From Rallus limicola (Eukaryota; Chordata; Aves; Gruiformes; Rallidae), in contig JAKCOZ010000241.1 in assembly GCA_022605955.1 (NCBI GenBank), positions 1 to 64,000 on the forward strand: a stretch of 64,000 nucleotides of DNA, written 5' to 3'. Shown one piece after another: positions 35,745-47,640 of the stretch. The position numbers and the translations under genes are program-made. Numbering within the stretch: the first letter of the stretch is position 1; each line of letters starts with the position of its first letter. The notes under the pieces are model-generated. The model searched no databases and had not been told where the DNA came from. It saw only the letters and a program-made list of their open reading frames with translations.

Positions 35745-38700
35745 TATAAGGTTTCAGACAAGCTATGCCTTTCATGCCTAGCTTCTTTACTTTGGGAGTT
35801 ATTGCTGGACGTTTAGCATGTTTTGAACTGCAGTCTGCTAGGGCCGAGAAAAGCACTGTAGATGGTAGCAGGTATGTTCCTTCTTTCCAGGCAAAGGAAA
35901 AGGCTGAGAGCCAAAGTGACAGGGTCTGCTTGTGTGTCCTGTTAGGAGGTTTCAGACAAGCTATGCCTTTCAGTCCTAGCTTCTTTACTTTGGGAGTTAT
36001 TGCTGGACGTTTAGCATGTTTTGAACTGCAGTCTGCTAGGGCCGAGAAAAGCACTTTTATAGGTAGCAGGTATGTTCCTTCTTTCCAGGCAAAGGAAAAG
36101 GCTGAGAGCCAAAGTGACAGGGTCTGCTTGTGTGTCCTGTTAGGAGGTTTCAGACAAGCTATGCCTTTCAGTCCTAGCTTCTTTACTTTGGGAGTTATTG
36201 CTGGACGTTTAGCATGTTTTGAACTGCAGTCTGCTAGGGCCGAGAAAAGCACCGTAGGAGGTTCCAGGCATGTTCCCTCTTTCCAGGCAAAGGAAAAGGC
36301 TGAGAGCCAAAGTGACAGGGTCTGCTTGTGTGTCCTGTTAGGAGGTTTCAGACAAGCTATGCCTTTCATGCCTAGCTTCTTTACTTTGGGAGTTATTGCT
36401 GGACGTTTAGCATGTTTTGAACTGCAGTCTGCTAGGGCCGAGAAAAGCACCGTAGGAGCTTCCAGGCATGTTCCCTCTTTCCAGGCAAAGGAAAAGGCTG
36501 AGAGCGAAAGTGACAGGGTCTGCTTGTGTGTCCTGTTAGGAGGTTTCAGACAAGCTATGCCTTTCATGCCTAGCTTCTTTACTTTGGGAGTTATTGCTGG
36601 ACGTTTAGCATGTTTTGAACTGCAGTCTGCTAGGGCCGAGAAAAGCACCGTAGTAGCTTCCAGGCATGTTCCCTCTTTCCAGGCAAAGGAAAAGGCTGAG
36701 AGCCAAAGTGACAGGGTCTGCTTGTGTGTCCTGTTAGGAGGTTTCAGACAAGCTATGCCTTTCAATCCTAGCTTCTTTACTTTGGGAGTTATTGCTGGAC
36801 GTTTAGCATGTTTTGAACTGCAGTCTGCTAGGGCCGAGAAAAGCACCGTAGGAGGTTCCAGGCATGTTCCCTCTTTCCAGGCAAAGGAAAAGGCTGAGAG
36901 CCAAAGTGACAGGGTCTGCTTGTGTGTCCTGTTATAAGGTTTCAGACAAGCTATGCCTTTCATGCCTAGCTTCTTTACTTTGGGAGTTATTGCTGGACGT
37001 TTAGCATGTTTTGAACTGCAGTCTGCTAGGGCCGAGAAAAGCACCGTAGGAGGTTCCAGGCATGTTCCCTCTTTCCAGGCAAAGGAAAAGGCTGAGAGCC
37101 AAAGTGACAGGGTCAGCTTGTGTGTCCTGTTAGGAGGTTTCAGACAAGCTATGCCTTTCATGCCTAGCTTCTTTACTTTGGGAGTTATTGCTGGACGTTT
37201 AGCATGTTTTGAACTGCAGTCTGCTAGGGCCGAGAAAAGCACTTTTATAGGTAGCAGGTATGTTCCTTCTTTCCAGGCAAAGGAAAAGCCTGAGAGCCAA
37301 AGTGACAGGGTCTGCTTGTGTGTCCTGTTAGGAGGTTTCAGACAAGCTATGCCTTTCATGCCTAGCTTCTTTACTTTGGGAGTTATTGCTGGACGTTTAG
37401 CATGTTTTGAACTGCAGTCTGCTAGGGCCGAGAAAAGCACCGTAGGAGGTTCCAGGCATGTTCCCTCTTTCCAGGCAAAGGAAAAGGCTGAGAGCCAAAG
37501 TGACAGGGTCAGCTTGTGTGTCCTGTTAGGAGGTTTCAGACAAGCTATGCCTTTCAGTCCTAGCTTCTTTACTTTGGGAGTTATTGCTGGACGTTTAGCA
37601 TGTTTTGAACTGCAGTCTGCTAGGGCCGAGAAAAGCACCGTAGGAGGTTCCAGGCATGTTCCCTCTTTCCAGGCAAAGGAAAAGGCTGAGAGCCAAAGTG
37701 ACAGGGTCTGCTTGTGTGTCCTGTTAGGAGGTTTCAGACAAGCTATGCCTTTCAGTCCTAGCTTCTTTACTTTGGGAGTTATTGCTGGACGTTTAGCATG
37801 TTTTGAACTGCAGTCTGCTAGGGCCGAGAAAAGCACCGTAGGAGCTTCCAGGCATGTTCCCTCTTTCCAGGCAAAGGAAAAGGCTGAGAGCCAAAGTGAC
37901 AGAGTCCGCTTGTGTGTCCTGTTAGGAGGTTTCAGACAAGCTATGCCTTTCATGCCTAGCTTCTTTACTTTGGGAGTTATTGCTGGACGTTTAGCATGTT
38001 TTGAACTGCAGTCTGCTAGGGCCGAGAAAAGCACCGTAGGAGGTTCCAGGCATGTTCCCTCTTTCCAGGCAAAGGAAAAGGCTGAGAGCCAAAGTGACAG
38101 GGTCTGCTTGTGTGTCCTGTTAGGAGGTTTCAGACAAGCTATGCCTTTCATGCCTAGCTTCTTTACTTTGGGAGTTATTGCTGGACGTTTAGCATGTTTT
38201 GAACTGCAGTCTGCTAGGGCCGAGAAAAGCACCGTAGGAGGTTCCAGGCATGTTCCCTCTTTCCAGGCAAAGGAAAAGGCTGAGAGCCAAAGTGACAGGG
38301 TCTGCTTGTGTGTCCTGTTAGGAGGTTTCAGACAAGCTATGCCTTTCAGTCCTAGCTTCTTTACTTTGGGAGTTATTGCTGGACGTTTAGCATGTTTTGA
38401 ACTGCAGTCTGCTAGGGCCGAGAAAAGCACTGTAGGAGGTAGCAGGTATGTTCCTTCTTTCCAGGCAAAGGAAAAGGCTGAGAGCCAATGTGACAGGGTC
38501 TGCTTGTGTGTCCTGTTAGGAGGTTTCAGACAAGCTATGCCTTTCATGCCTAGCTTCTTTACTTTGGGAGTTATTGCTGGACGTTTAGCATGTTTTGAAC
38601 TGCAGTCTGCTAGGGCCGAGAAAAGCACCGTAGGAGGTTCCAGGCATGTTCCCTCTTTCCAGGCAAAGGAAAAGGCTGAGAGCCAAAGTGACAGGGTCTG

Positions 38701-40742
38701 CTTGTGTGTCCTGTTATAAGGTTTCAGACAAGCTATGCCTTTCATGCCTAGCTTCTTTACTTTGGGAGTTATTGCTGGACGTTTAGCATGTTTTGAACTG
38801 CAGTCTGCTAGGGCCGAGAAAAGCACTGTAGATGGTAGCAGGTATGTTCCTTCTTTCCAGGCAAAGGAAAAGGCTGAGAGCCAAAGTGACAGGGTCTGCT
38901 TGTGTGTCCTGTTAGGAGGTTTCAGACAAGCTATGCCTTTCAGTCCTAGCTTCTTTACTTTGGGAGTTATTGCTGGACGTTTAGCATGTTTTGAACTGCA
39001 GTCTGCTAGGGCCGAGAAAAGCACTTTTATAGGTAGCAGGTATGTTCCTTCTTTCCAGGCAAAGGAAAAGGCTGAGAGCCAAAGTGACAGGGTCTGCTTG
39101 TGTGTCCTGTTAGGAGGTTTCAGACAAGCTATGCCTTTCATGCCTAGCTTCTTTACTTTGGGAGTTATTGCTGGACGTTTAGCATGTTTTGAACTGCAGT
39201 CTGCTAGGGCCGAGAAAAGCACCGTAGGAGGTTCCAGGCATGTTCCCTCTTTCCAGGCAAAGGAAAAGGCTGAGAGCCAAAGTGACAGGGTCTGCTTGTG
39301 TGTCCTGTTAGGAGGTTTCAGACAAGCTATGCCTTTCATGCCTAGCTTCTTTACTTTGGGAGTTATTGCTGGACGTTTAGCATGTTTTGAACTGCAGTCT
39401 GCTAGGGCCGAGAAAAGCACCGTAGGAGCTTCCAGGCATGTTCCCTCTTTCCAGGCAAAGGAAAAGGCTGAGAGCGAAAGTGACAGGGTCTGCTTGTGTG
39501 TCCTGTTAGGAGGTTTCAGACAAGCTATGCCTTTCATGCCTAGCTTCTTTACTTTGGGAGTTATTGCTGGACGTTTAGCATGTTTTGAACTGCAGTCTGC
39601 TAGGGCCGAGAAAAGCACCGTAGTAGCTTCCAGGCATGTTCCCTCTTTCCAGGCAAAGGAAAAGGCTGAGAGCCAAAGTGACAGGGTCTGCTTGTGTGTC
39701 CTGTTAGGAGGTTTCAGACAAGCTATGCCTTTCAATCCTAGCTTCTTTACTTTGGGAGTTATTGCTGGACGTTTAGCATGTTTTGAACTGCAGTCTGCTA
39801 GGGCCGAGAAAAGCACCGTAGGAGGTTCCAGGCATGTTCCCTCTTTCCAGGCAAAGGAAAAGGCTGAGAGCCAAAGTGACAGGGTCTGCTTGTGTGTCCT
39901 GTTAGGAGGTTTCAGACAAGCTATGCCTTTCAGTCCTAGCTTCTTTACTTTGGGAGTTATTGCTGGACGTTTAGCATGTTTTGAACTGCAGTCTGCTAGG
40001 GCCGAGAAAAGCACCGTAGGAGGTTCCAGGCATGTTCCCTCTTTCCAGGCAAAGGAAAAGGCTGAGAGCCAAAGTGACAGGGTCTGCTTGTGTGTCCTGT
40101 TAGGAGGTTTCAGACAAGCTATGCCTTTCAGTCCTAGCTTCTTTACTTTGGGAGTTATTGCTGGACGTTTAGCATGTTTTGAACTGCAGTCTGCTAGGGC
40201 CGAGAAAAGCACTTTTATAGGTAGCAGGTATGTTCCTTCTTTCCAGGCAAAGGAAAAGGCTGAGAGCCAAAGTGACAGGGTCTGCTTGTGTGTCCTGTTA
40301 GGAGGTTTCAGACAAGCTATGCCTTTCATGCCTAGCTTCTTTACTTTGGGAGTTATTGCTGGACGTTTAGCATGTTTTGAACTGCAGTCTGCTAGGGCCG
40401 AGAAAAGCACCGTAGGAGGTTCCAGGCATGTTCCCTCTTTCCAGGCAAAGGAAAAGGCTGAGAGCCAAAGTGACAGGGTCTGCTTGTGTGTCCTGTTAGG
40501 AGGTTTCAGACAAGCTATGCCTTTCAATCCTAGCTTCTTTACTTTGGGAGTTATTGCTGGACGTTTAGCATGTTTTGAACTGCAGTCTGCTAGGGCCGAG
40601 AAAAGCACCGTAGGAGGTTCCAGGCATGTTCCCTCTTTCCAGGCAAAGGAAAAGGCTGAGAGCCAAAGTGACAGGGTCTGCTTGTGTGTCCTGTTAGGAG
40701 GTTTCAGACAAGCTATGCCTTTCAGTCCTAGCTTCTTTACTT
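34803..40742 (+). repeat. 30-monomer HOR copy (5,940 bp)
   Basis: Measured between TTTGTGAG at 34,803 and 40,743. TTTTATA monomers lie at 36,055, 37,243, 39,025 and 40,213, spaced 6, 9 and 6 monomers. The following copy (from 40,743) matches it at +5,940 until about 46.06 kb. Confidence 0.9.
35745..38714 (+). repeat. HOR 15-mer unit c (odd type)
   Basis: GTTATAAGG at 35,745, 36,933 and 38,715 gives 6 + 9 monomers. Variant order matches unit a at an offset of 5,742 bp (29 monomers). One difference I noticed is at about 31,492, where unit a has GCCGAAAAAA and unit c has GCCGAGAAAA. Confidence 0.9.
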
Positions 40743-41684
40743 TGTGAGTTATTGCTGGACGTTTAGCATGTTTTGAACTGCAGTCTGCTAGGGCCGAGAA
40801 AAGCACCGTAGGAGGTAGCAGGTATGTTCCTTCTTTCCAGGCAAAGGAAAAGGCTGAGAGCCAAAGTGACAGGGTCTGCTTGTGTGTCCTGTTAGGAGGT
40901 TTCAGACAAGCTATGCCTTTCAGTCCTAGCTTCTTTACTTTGGGAGTTATTGCTGGACGTTTAGCATGTTTTGAACTGCAGTCTGCTAGGGCCGAGAAAA
41001 GCACCGTAGGAGCTTCCAGGCATGTTCCTTCTTTCCAGGCAAAGGAAAAGGCTGAGAGCCAAAGTGACAGGGTCTGCTTGTGTGTCCTGTTAGGAGGTTT
41101 CAGACAAGCTATGCCTTTCATGCCTAGCTTCTTTACTTTGGGAGTTATTGCTGGACGTTTAGCATGTTTTGAACTGCAGTCTGCTAGGGCCGAGAAAAGC
41201 ACCGTAGGAGGTTCCAGGCATGTTCCCTCTTTCCAGGCAAAGGAAAAGGCTGAGAGCCAAAGTGACAGGGTCTGCTTGTGTGTCCTGTTAGGAGGTTTCA
41301 GACAAGCTATGCCTTTCAGTCCTAGCTTCTTTACTTTGGGAGTTATTGCTGGACGTTTAGCATGTTTTGAACTGCAGTCTGCTAGGGCCGAGAAAAGCAC
41401 TGTAGGAGGTAGCAGGTATGTTCCTTCTTTCCAGGCAAAGGAAAAGGCTGAGAGCCAATGTGACAGGGTCTGCTTGTGTGTCCTGTTAGGAGGTTTCAGA
41501 CAAGCTATGCCTTTCATGCCTAGCTTCTTTACTTTGGGAGTTATTGCTGGACGTTTAGCATGTTTTGAACTGCAGTCTGCTAGGGCCGAGAAAAGCACCG
41601 TAGGAGGTTCCAGGCATGTTCCCTCTTTCCAGGCAAAGGAAAAGGCTGAGAGCCAAAGTGACAGGGTCTGCTTGTGTGTCCTGT
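38715..41684 (+). repeat. HOR 15-mer unit d (even type, remodelled)
   Basis: It begins and ends like unit b, including TTTGTGAG at 40,743. However, the three monomers CAGTCC, CAGTCCTGG and CAGTCCTACC are replaced by four: AGAGCGAAAG, GTAGTAGC, CAATCC and CAGTCC. The first three of these are the odd-unit sequence, so the unit is 15 rather than 14 monomers long. Confidence 0.88.
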
Positions 41685-44654
41685 TATAAGGTTTCAGACA
41701 AGCTATGCCTTTCATGCCTAGCTTCTTTACTTTGGGAGTTATTGCTGGACGTTTAGCATGTTTTGAACTGCAGTCTGCTAGGGCCGAGAAAAGCACTGTA
41801 GATGGTAGCAGGTATGTTCCTTCTTTCCAGGCAAAGGAAAAGGCTGAGAGCCAAAGTGACAGGGTCTGCTTGTGTGTCCTGTTAGGAGGTTTCAGACAAG
41901 CTATGCCTTTCAGTCCTAGCTTCTTTACTTTGGGAGTTATTGCTGGACGTTTAGCATGTTTTGAACTGCAGTCTGCTAGGGCCGAGAAAAGCACTTTTAT
42001 AGGTAGCAGGTATGTTCCTTCTTTCCAGGCAAAGGAAAAGGCTGAGAGCCAAAGTGACAGGGTCTGCTTGTGTGTCCTGTTAGGAGGTTTCAGACAAGCT
42101 ATGCCTTTCAGTCCTAGCTTCTTTACTTTGGGAGTTATTGCTGGACGTTTAGCATGTTTTGAACTGCAGTCTGCTAGGGCCGAGAAAAGCACCGTAGGAG
42201 GTTCCAGGCATGTTCCCTCTTTCCAGGCAAAGGAAAAGGCTGAGAGCCAAAGTGACAGGGTCTGCTTGTGTGTCCTGTTAGGAGGTTTCAGACAAGCTAT
42301 GCCTTTCATGCCTAGCTTCTTTACTTTGGGAGTTATTGCTGGACGTTTAGCATGTTTTGAACTGCAGTCTGCTAGGGCCGAGAAAAGCACCGTAGGAGCT
42401 TCCAGGCATGTTCCCTCTTTCCAGGCAAAGGAAAAGGCTGAGAGCGAAAGTGACAGGGTCTGCTTGTGTGTCCTGTTAGGAGGTTTCAGACAAGCTATGC
42501 CTTTCATGCCTAGCTTCTTTACTTTGGGAGTTATTGCTGGACGTTTAGCATGTTTTGAACTGCAGTCTGCTAGGGCCGAGAAAAGCACCGTAGTAGCTTC
42601 CAGGCATGTTCCCTCTTTCCAGGCAAAGGAAAAGGCTGAGAGCCAAAGTGACAGGGTCTGCTTGTGTGTCCTGTTAGGAGGTTTCAGACAAGCTATGCCT
42701 TTCAATCCTAGCTTCTTTACTTTGGGAGTTATTGCTGGACGTTTAGCATGTTTTGAACTGCAGTCTGCTAGGGCCGAGAAAAGCACCGTAGGAGGTTCCA
42801 GGCATGTTCCCTCTTTCCAGGCAAAGGAAAAGGCTGAGAGCCAAAGTGACAGGGTCTGCTTGTGTGTCCTGTTATAAGGTTTCAGACAAGCTATGCCTTT
42901 CATGCCTAGCTTCTTTACTTTGGGAGTTATTGCTGGACGTTTAGCATGTTTTGAACTGCAGTCTGCTAGGGCCGAGAAAAGCACCGTAGGAGGTTCCAGG
43001 CATGTTCCCTCTTTCCAGGCAAAGGAAAAGGCTGAGAGCCAAAGTGACAGGGTCAGCTTGTGTGTCCTGTTAGGAGGTTTCAGACAAGCTATGCCTTTCA
43101 TGCCTAGCTTCTTTACTTTGGGAGTTATTGCTGGACGTTTAGCATGTTTTGAACTGCAGTCTGCTAGGGCCGAGAAAAGCACTTTTATAGGTAGCAGGTA
43201 TGTTCCTTCTTTCCAGGCAAAGGAAAAGCCTGAGAGCCAAAGTGACAGGGTCTGCTTGTGTGTCCTGTTAGGAGGTTTCAGACAAGCTATGCCTTTCATG
43301 CCTAGCTTCTTTACTTTGGGAGTTATTGCTGGACGTTTAGCATGTTTTGAACTGCAGTCTGCTAGGGCCGAGAAAAGCACCGTAGGAGGTTCCAGGCATG
43401 TTCCCTCTTTCCAGGCAAAGGAAAAGGCTGAGAGCCAAAGTGACAGGGTCAGCTTGTGTGTCCTGTTAGGAGGTTTCAGACAAGCTATGCCTTTCAGTCC
43501 TAGCTTCTTTACTTTGGGAGTTATTGCTGGACGTTTAGCATGTTTTGAACTGCAGTCTGCTAGGGCCGAGAAAAGCACCGTAGGAGGTTCCAGGCATGTT
43601 CCCTCTTTCCAGGCAAAGGAAAAGGCTGAGAGCCAAAGTGACAGGGTCTGCTTGTGTGTCCTGTTAGGAGGTTTCAGACAAGCTATGCCTTTCAGTCCTA
43701 GCTTCTTTACTTTGGGAGTTATTGCTGGACGTTTAGCATGTTTTGAACTGCAGTCTGCTAGGGCCGAGAAAAGCACCGTAGGAGCTTCCAGGCATGTTCC
43801 CTCTTTCCAGGCAAAGGAAAAGGCTGAGAGCCAAAGTGACAGAGTCCGCTTGTGTGTCCTGTTAGGAGGTTTCAGACAAGCTATGCCTTTCATGCCTAGC
43901 TTCTTTACTTTGGGAGTTATTGCTGGACGTTTAGCATGTTTTGAACTGCAGTCTGCTAGGGCCGAGAAAAGCACCGTAGGAGGTTCCAGGCATGTTCCCT
44001 CTTTCCAGGCAAAGGAAAAGGCTGAGAGCCAAAGTGACAGGGTCTGCTTGTGTGTCCTGTTAGGAGGTTTCAGACAAGCTATGCCTTTCATGCCTAGCTT
44101 CTTTACTTTGGGAGTTATTGCTGGACGTTTAGCATGTTTTGAACTGCAGTCTGCTAGGGCCGAGAAAAGCACCGTAGGAGGTTCCAGGCATGTTCCCTCT
44201 TTCCAGGCAAAGGAAAAGGCTGAGAGCCAAAGTGACAGGGTCTGCTTGTGTGTCCTGTTAGGAGGTTTCAGACAAGCTATGCCTTTCAGTCCTAGCTTCT
44301 TTACTTTGGGAGTTATTGCTGGACGTTTAGCATGTTTTGAACTGCAGTCTGCTAGGGCCGAGAAAAGCACTGTAGGAGGTAGCAGGTATGTTCCTTCTTT
44401 CCAGGCAAAGGAAAAGGCTGAGAGCCAATGTGACAGGGTCTGCTTGTGTGTCCTGTTAGGAGGTTTCAGACAAGCTATGCCTTTCATGCCTAGCTTCTTT
44501 ACTTTGGGAGTTATTGCTGGACGTTTAGCATGTTTTGAACTGCAGTCTGCTAGGGCCGAGAAAAGCACCGTAGGAGGTTCCAGGCATGTTCCCTCTTTCC
44601 AGGCAAAGGAAAAGGCTGAGAGCCAAAGTGACAGGGTCTGCTTGTGTGTCCTGT
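41685..44654 (+). repeat. HOR 15-mer unit e (odd type)
   Basis: GTTATAAGG at 41,685, 42,873 and 44,655. Variant order matches unit c at an offset of 5,940 bp, exactly 30 monomers, which shows that odd and even 15-mers travel together as a 30-mer. Confidence 0.9.
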
Positions 44655-47640
44655 TATAAGGTTTCAGACAAGCTATGCCTTTCATGCCTAGCTTCTTTAC
44701 TTTGGGAGTTATTGCTGGACGTTTAGCATGTTTTGAACTGCAGTCTGCTAGGGCCGAGAAAAGCACTGTAGATGGTAGCAGGTATGTTCCTTCTTTCCAG
44801 GCAAAGGAAAAGGCTGAGAGCCAAAGTGACAGGGTCTGCTTGTGTGTCCTGTTAGGAGGTTTCAGACAAGCTATGCCTTTCAGTCCTAGCTTCTTTACTT
44901 TGGGAGTTATTGCTGGACGTTTAGCATGTTTTGAACTGCAGTCTGCTAGGGCCGAGAAAAGCACTTTTATAGGTAGCAGGTATGTTCCTTCTTTCCAGGC
45001 AAAGGAAAAGGCTGAGAGCCAAAGTGACAGGGTCTGCTTGTGTGTCCTGTTAGGAGGTTTCAGACAAGCTATGCCTTTCATGCCTAGCTTCTTTACTTTG
45101 GGAGTTATTGCTGGACGTTTAGCATGTTTTGAACTGCAGTCTGCTAGGGCCGAGAAAAGCACCGTAGGAGGTTCCAGGCATGTTCCCTCTTTCCAGGCAA
45201 AGGAAAAGGCTGAGAGCCAAAGTGACAGGGTCTGCTTGTGTGTCCTGTTAGGAGGTTTCAGACAAGCTATGCCTTTCATGCCTAGCTTCTTTACTTTGGG
45301 AGTTATTGCTGGACGTTTAGCATGTTTTGAACTGCAGTCTGCTAGGGCCGAGAAAAGCACCGTAGGAGCTTCCAGGCATGTTCCCTCTTTCCAGGCAAAG
45401 GAAAAGGCTGAGAGCGAAAGTGACAGGGTCTGCTTGTGTGTCCTGTTAGGAGGTTTCAGACAAGCTATGCCTTTCATGCCTAGCTTCTTTACTTTGGGAG
45501 TTATTGCTGGACGTTTAGCATGTTTTGAACTGCAGTCTGCTAGGGCCGAGAAAAGCACCGTAGTAGCTTCCAGGCATGTTCCCTCTTTCCAGGCAAAGGA
45601 AAAGGCTGAGAGCCAAAGTGACAGGGTCTGCTTGTGTGTCCTGTTAGGAGGTTTCAGACAAGCTATGCCTTTCAATCCTAGCTTCTTTACTTTGGGAGTT
45701 ATTGCTGGACGTTTAGCATGTTTTGAACTGCAGTCTGCTAGGGCCGAGAAAAGCACCGTAGGAGGTTCCAGGCATGTTCCCTCTTTCCAGGCAAAGGAAA
45801 AGGCTGAGAGCCAAAGTGACAGGGTCTGCTTGTGTGTCCTGTTAGGAGGTTTCAGACAAGCTATGCCTTTCAGTCCTAGCTTCTTTACTTTGGGAGTTAT
45901 TGCTGGACGTTTAGCATGTTTTGAACTGCAGTCTGCTAGGGCCGAGAAAAGCACCGTAGGAGGTTCCAGGCATGTTCCCTCTTTCCAGGCAAAGGAAAAG
46001 GCTGAGAGCCAAAGTGACAGGGTCTGCTTGTGTGTCCTGTTAGGAGGTTTCAGACAAGCTATGCCTTTCATGCCTAGCTTCTTTACTTTGGGAGTTATTG
46101 CTGGACGTTTAGCATGTTTTGAACTGCAGTCTGCTAGGGCCGAGAAAAGCACCGTAGGAGCTTCCAGGCATGTTCCCTCTTTCCAGGCAAAGGAAAAGGC
46201 TGAGAGCGAAAGTGACAGGGTCTGCTTGTGTGTCCTGTTAGGAGGTTTCAGACAAGCTATGCCTTTCATGCCTAGCTTCTTTACTTTGGGAGTTATTGCT
46301 GGACGTTTAGCATGTTTTGAACTGCAGTCTGCTAGGGCCGAGAAAAGCACCGTAGTAGCTTCCAGGCATGTTCCCTCTTTCCAGGCAAAGGAAAAGGCTG
46401 AGAGCCAAAGTGACAGGGTCTGCTTGTGTGTCCTGTTAGGAGGTTTCAGACAAGCTATGCCTTTCAATCCTAGCTTCTTTACTTTGGGAGTTATTGCTGG
46501 ACGTTTAGCATGTTTTGAACTGCAGTCTGCTAGGGCCGAGAAAAGCACCGTAGGAGGTTCCAGGCATGTTCCCTCTTTCCAGGCAAAGGAAAAGGCTGAG
46601 AGCCAAAGTGACAGGGTCTGCTTGTGTGTCCTGTTATAAGGTTTCAGACAAGCTATGCCTTTCATGCCTAGCTTCTTTACTTTGGGAGTTATTGCTGGAC
46701 GTTTAGCATGTTTTGAACTGCAGTCTGCTAGGGCCGAGAAAAGCACCGTAGGAGGTTCCAGGCATGTTCCCTCTTTCCAGGCAAAGGAAAAGGCTGAGAG
46801 CCAAAGTGACAGGGTCAGCTTGTGTGTCCTGTTAGGAGGTTTCAGACAAGCTATGCCTTTCATGCCTAGCTTCTTTACTTTGGGAGTTATTGCTGGACGT
46901 TTAGCATGTTTTGAACTGCAGTCTGCTAGGGCCGAGAAAAGCACTTTTATAGGTAGCAGGTATGTTCCTTCTTTCCAGGCAAAGGAAAAGCCTGAGAGCC
47001 AAAGTGACAGGGTCTGCTTGTGTGTCCTGTTAGGAGGTTTCAGACAAGCTATGCCTTTCATGCCTAGCTTCTTTACTTTGGGAGTTATTGCTGGACGTTT
47101 AGCATGTTTTGAACTGCAGTCTGCTAGGGCCGAGAAAAGCACCGTAGGAGGTTCCAGGCATGTTCCCTCTTTCCAGGCAAAGGAAAAGGCTGAGAGCCAA
47201 AGTGACAGGGTCAGCTTGTGTGTCCTGTTAGGAGGTTTCAGACAAGCTATGCCTTTCAGTCCTAGCTTCTTTACTTTGGGAGTTATTGCTGGACGTTTAG
47301 CATGTTTTGAACTGCAGTCTGCTAGGGCCGAGAAAAGCACCGTAGGAGGTTCCAGGCATGTTCCCTCTTTCCAGGCAAAGGAAAAGGCTGAGAGCCAAAG
47401 TGACAGGGTCTGCTTGTGTGTCCTGTTAGGAGGTTTCAGACAAGCTATGCCTTTCAGTCCTAGCTTCTTTACTTTGGGAGTTATTGCTGGACGTTTAGCA
47501 TGTTTTGAACTGCAGTCTGCTAGGGCCGAGAAAAGCACCGTAGGAGCTTCCAGGCATGTTCCCTCTTTCCAGGCAAAGGAAAAGGCTGAGAGCCAAAGTG
47601 ACAGAGTCTGCTTGTGTGTCCTGTTAGGAGGTTTCAGACA
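44655..47640 (+). repeat. HOR unit f (hybrid, truncated)
   Basis: It starts as an even unit matching d (GTAGATGG, TTTTATA at 44,965, AGAGCGAAAG, GTAGTAGC, CAATCC, CAGTCC). Near 46.05 kb it repeats AGAGCGAAAG, GTAGTAGC and CAATCC, reaches a GTTATAAGG at 46,635 and continues as the second half of an odd unit (GTCAGC, TTTTATA at 46,945 with AAAAGCCTG, GTCAGC). The odd-unit GAGTCCGC is GAGTCTGC here. HOR order is lost by about 47.6 kb. Confidence 0.85.
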
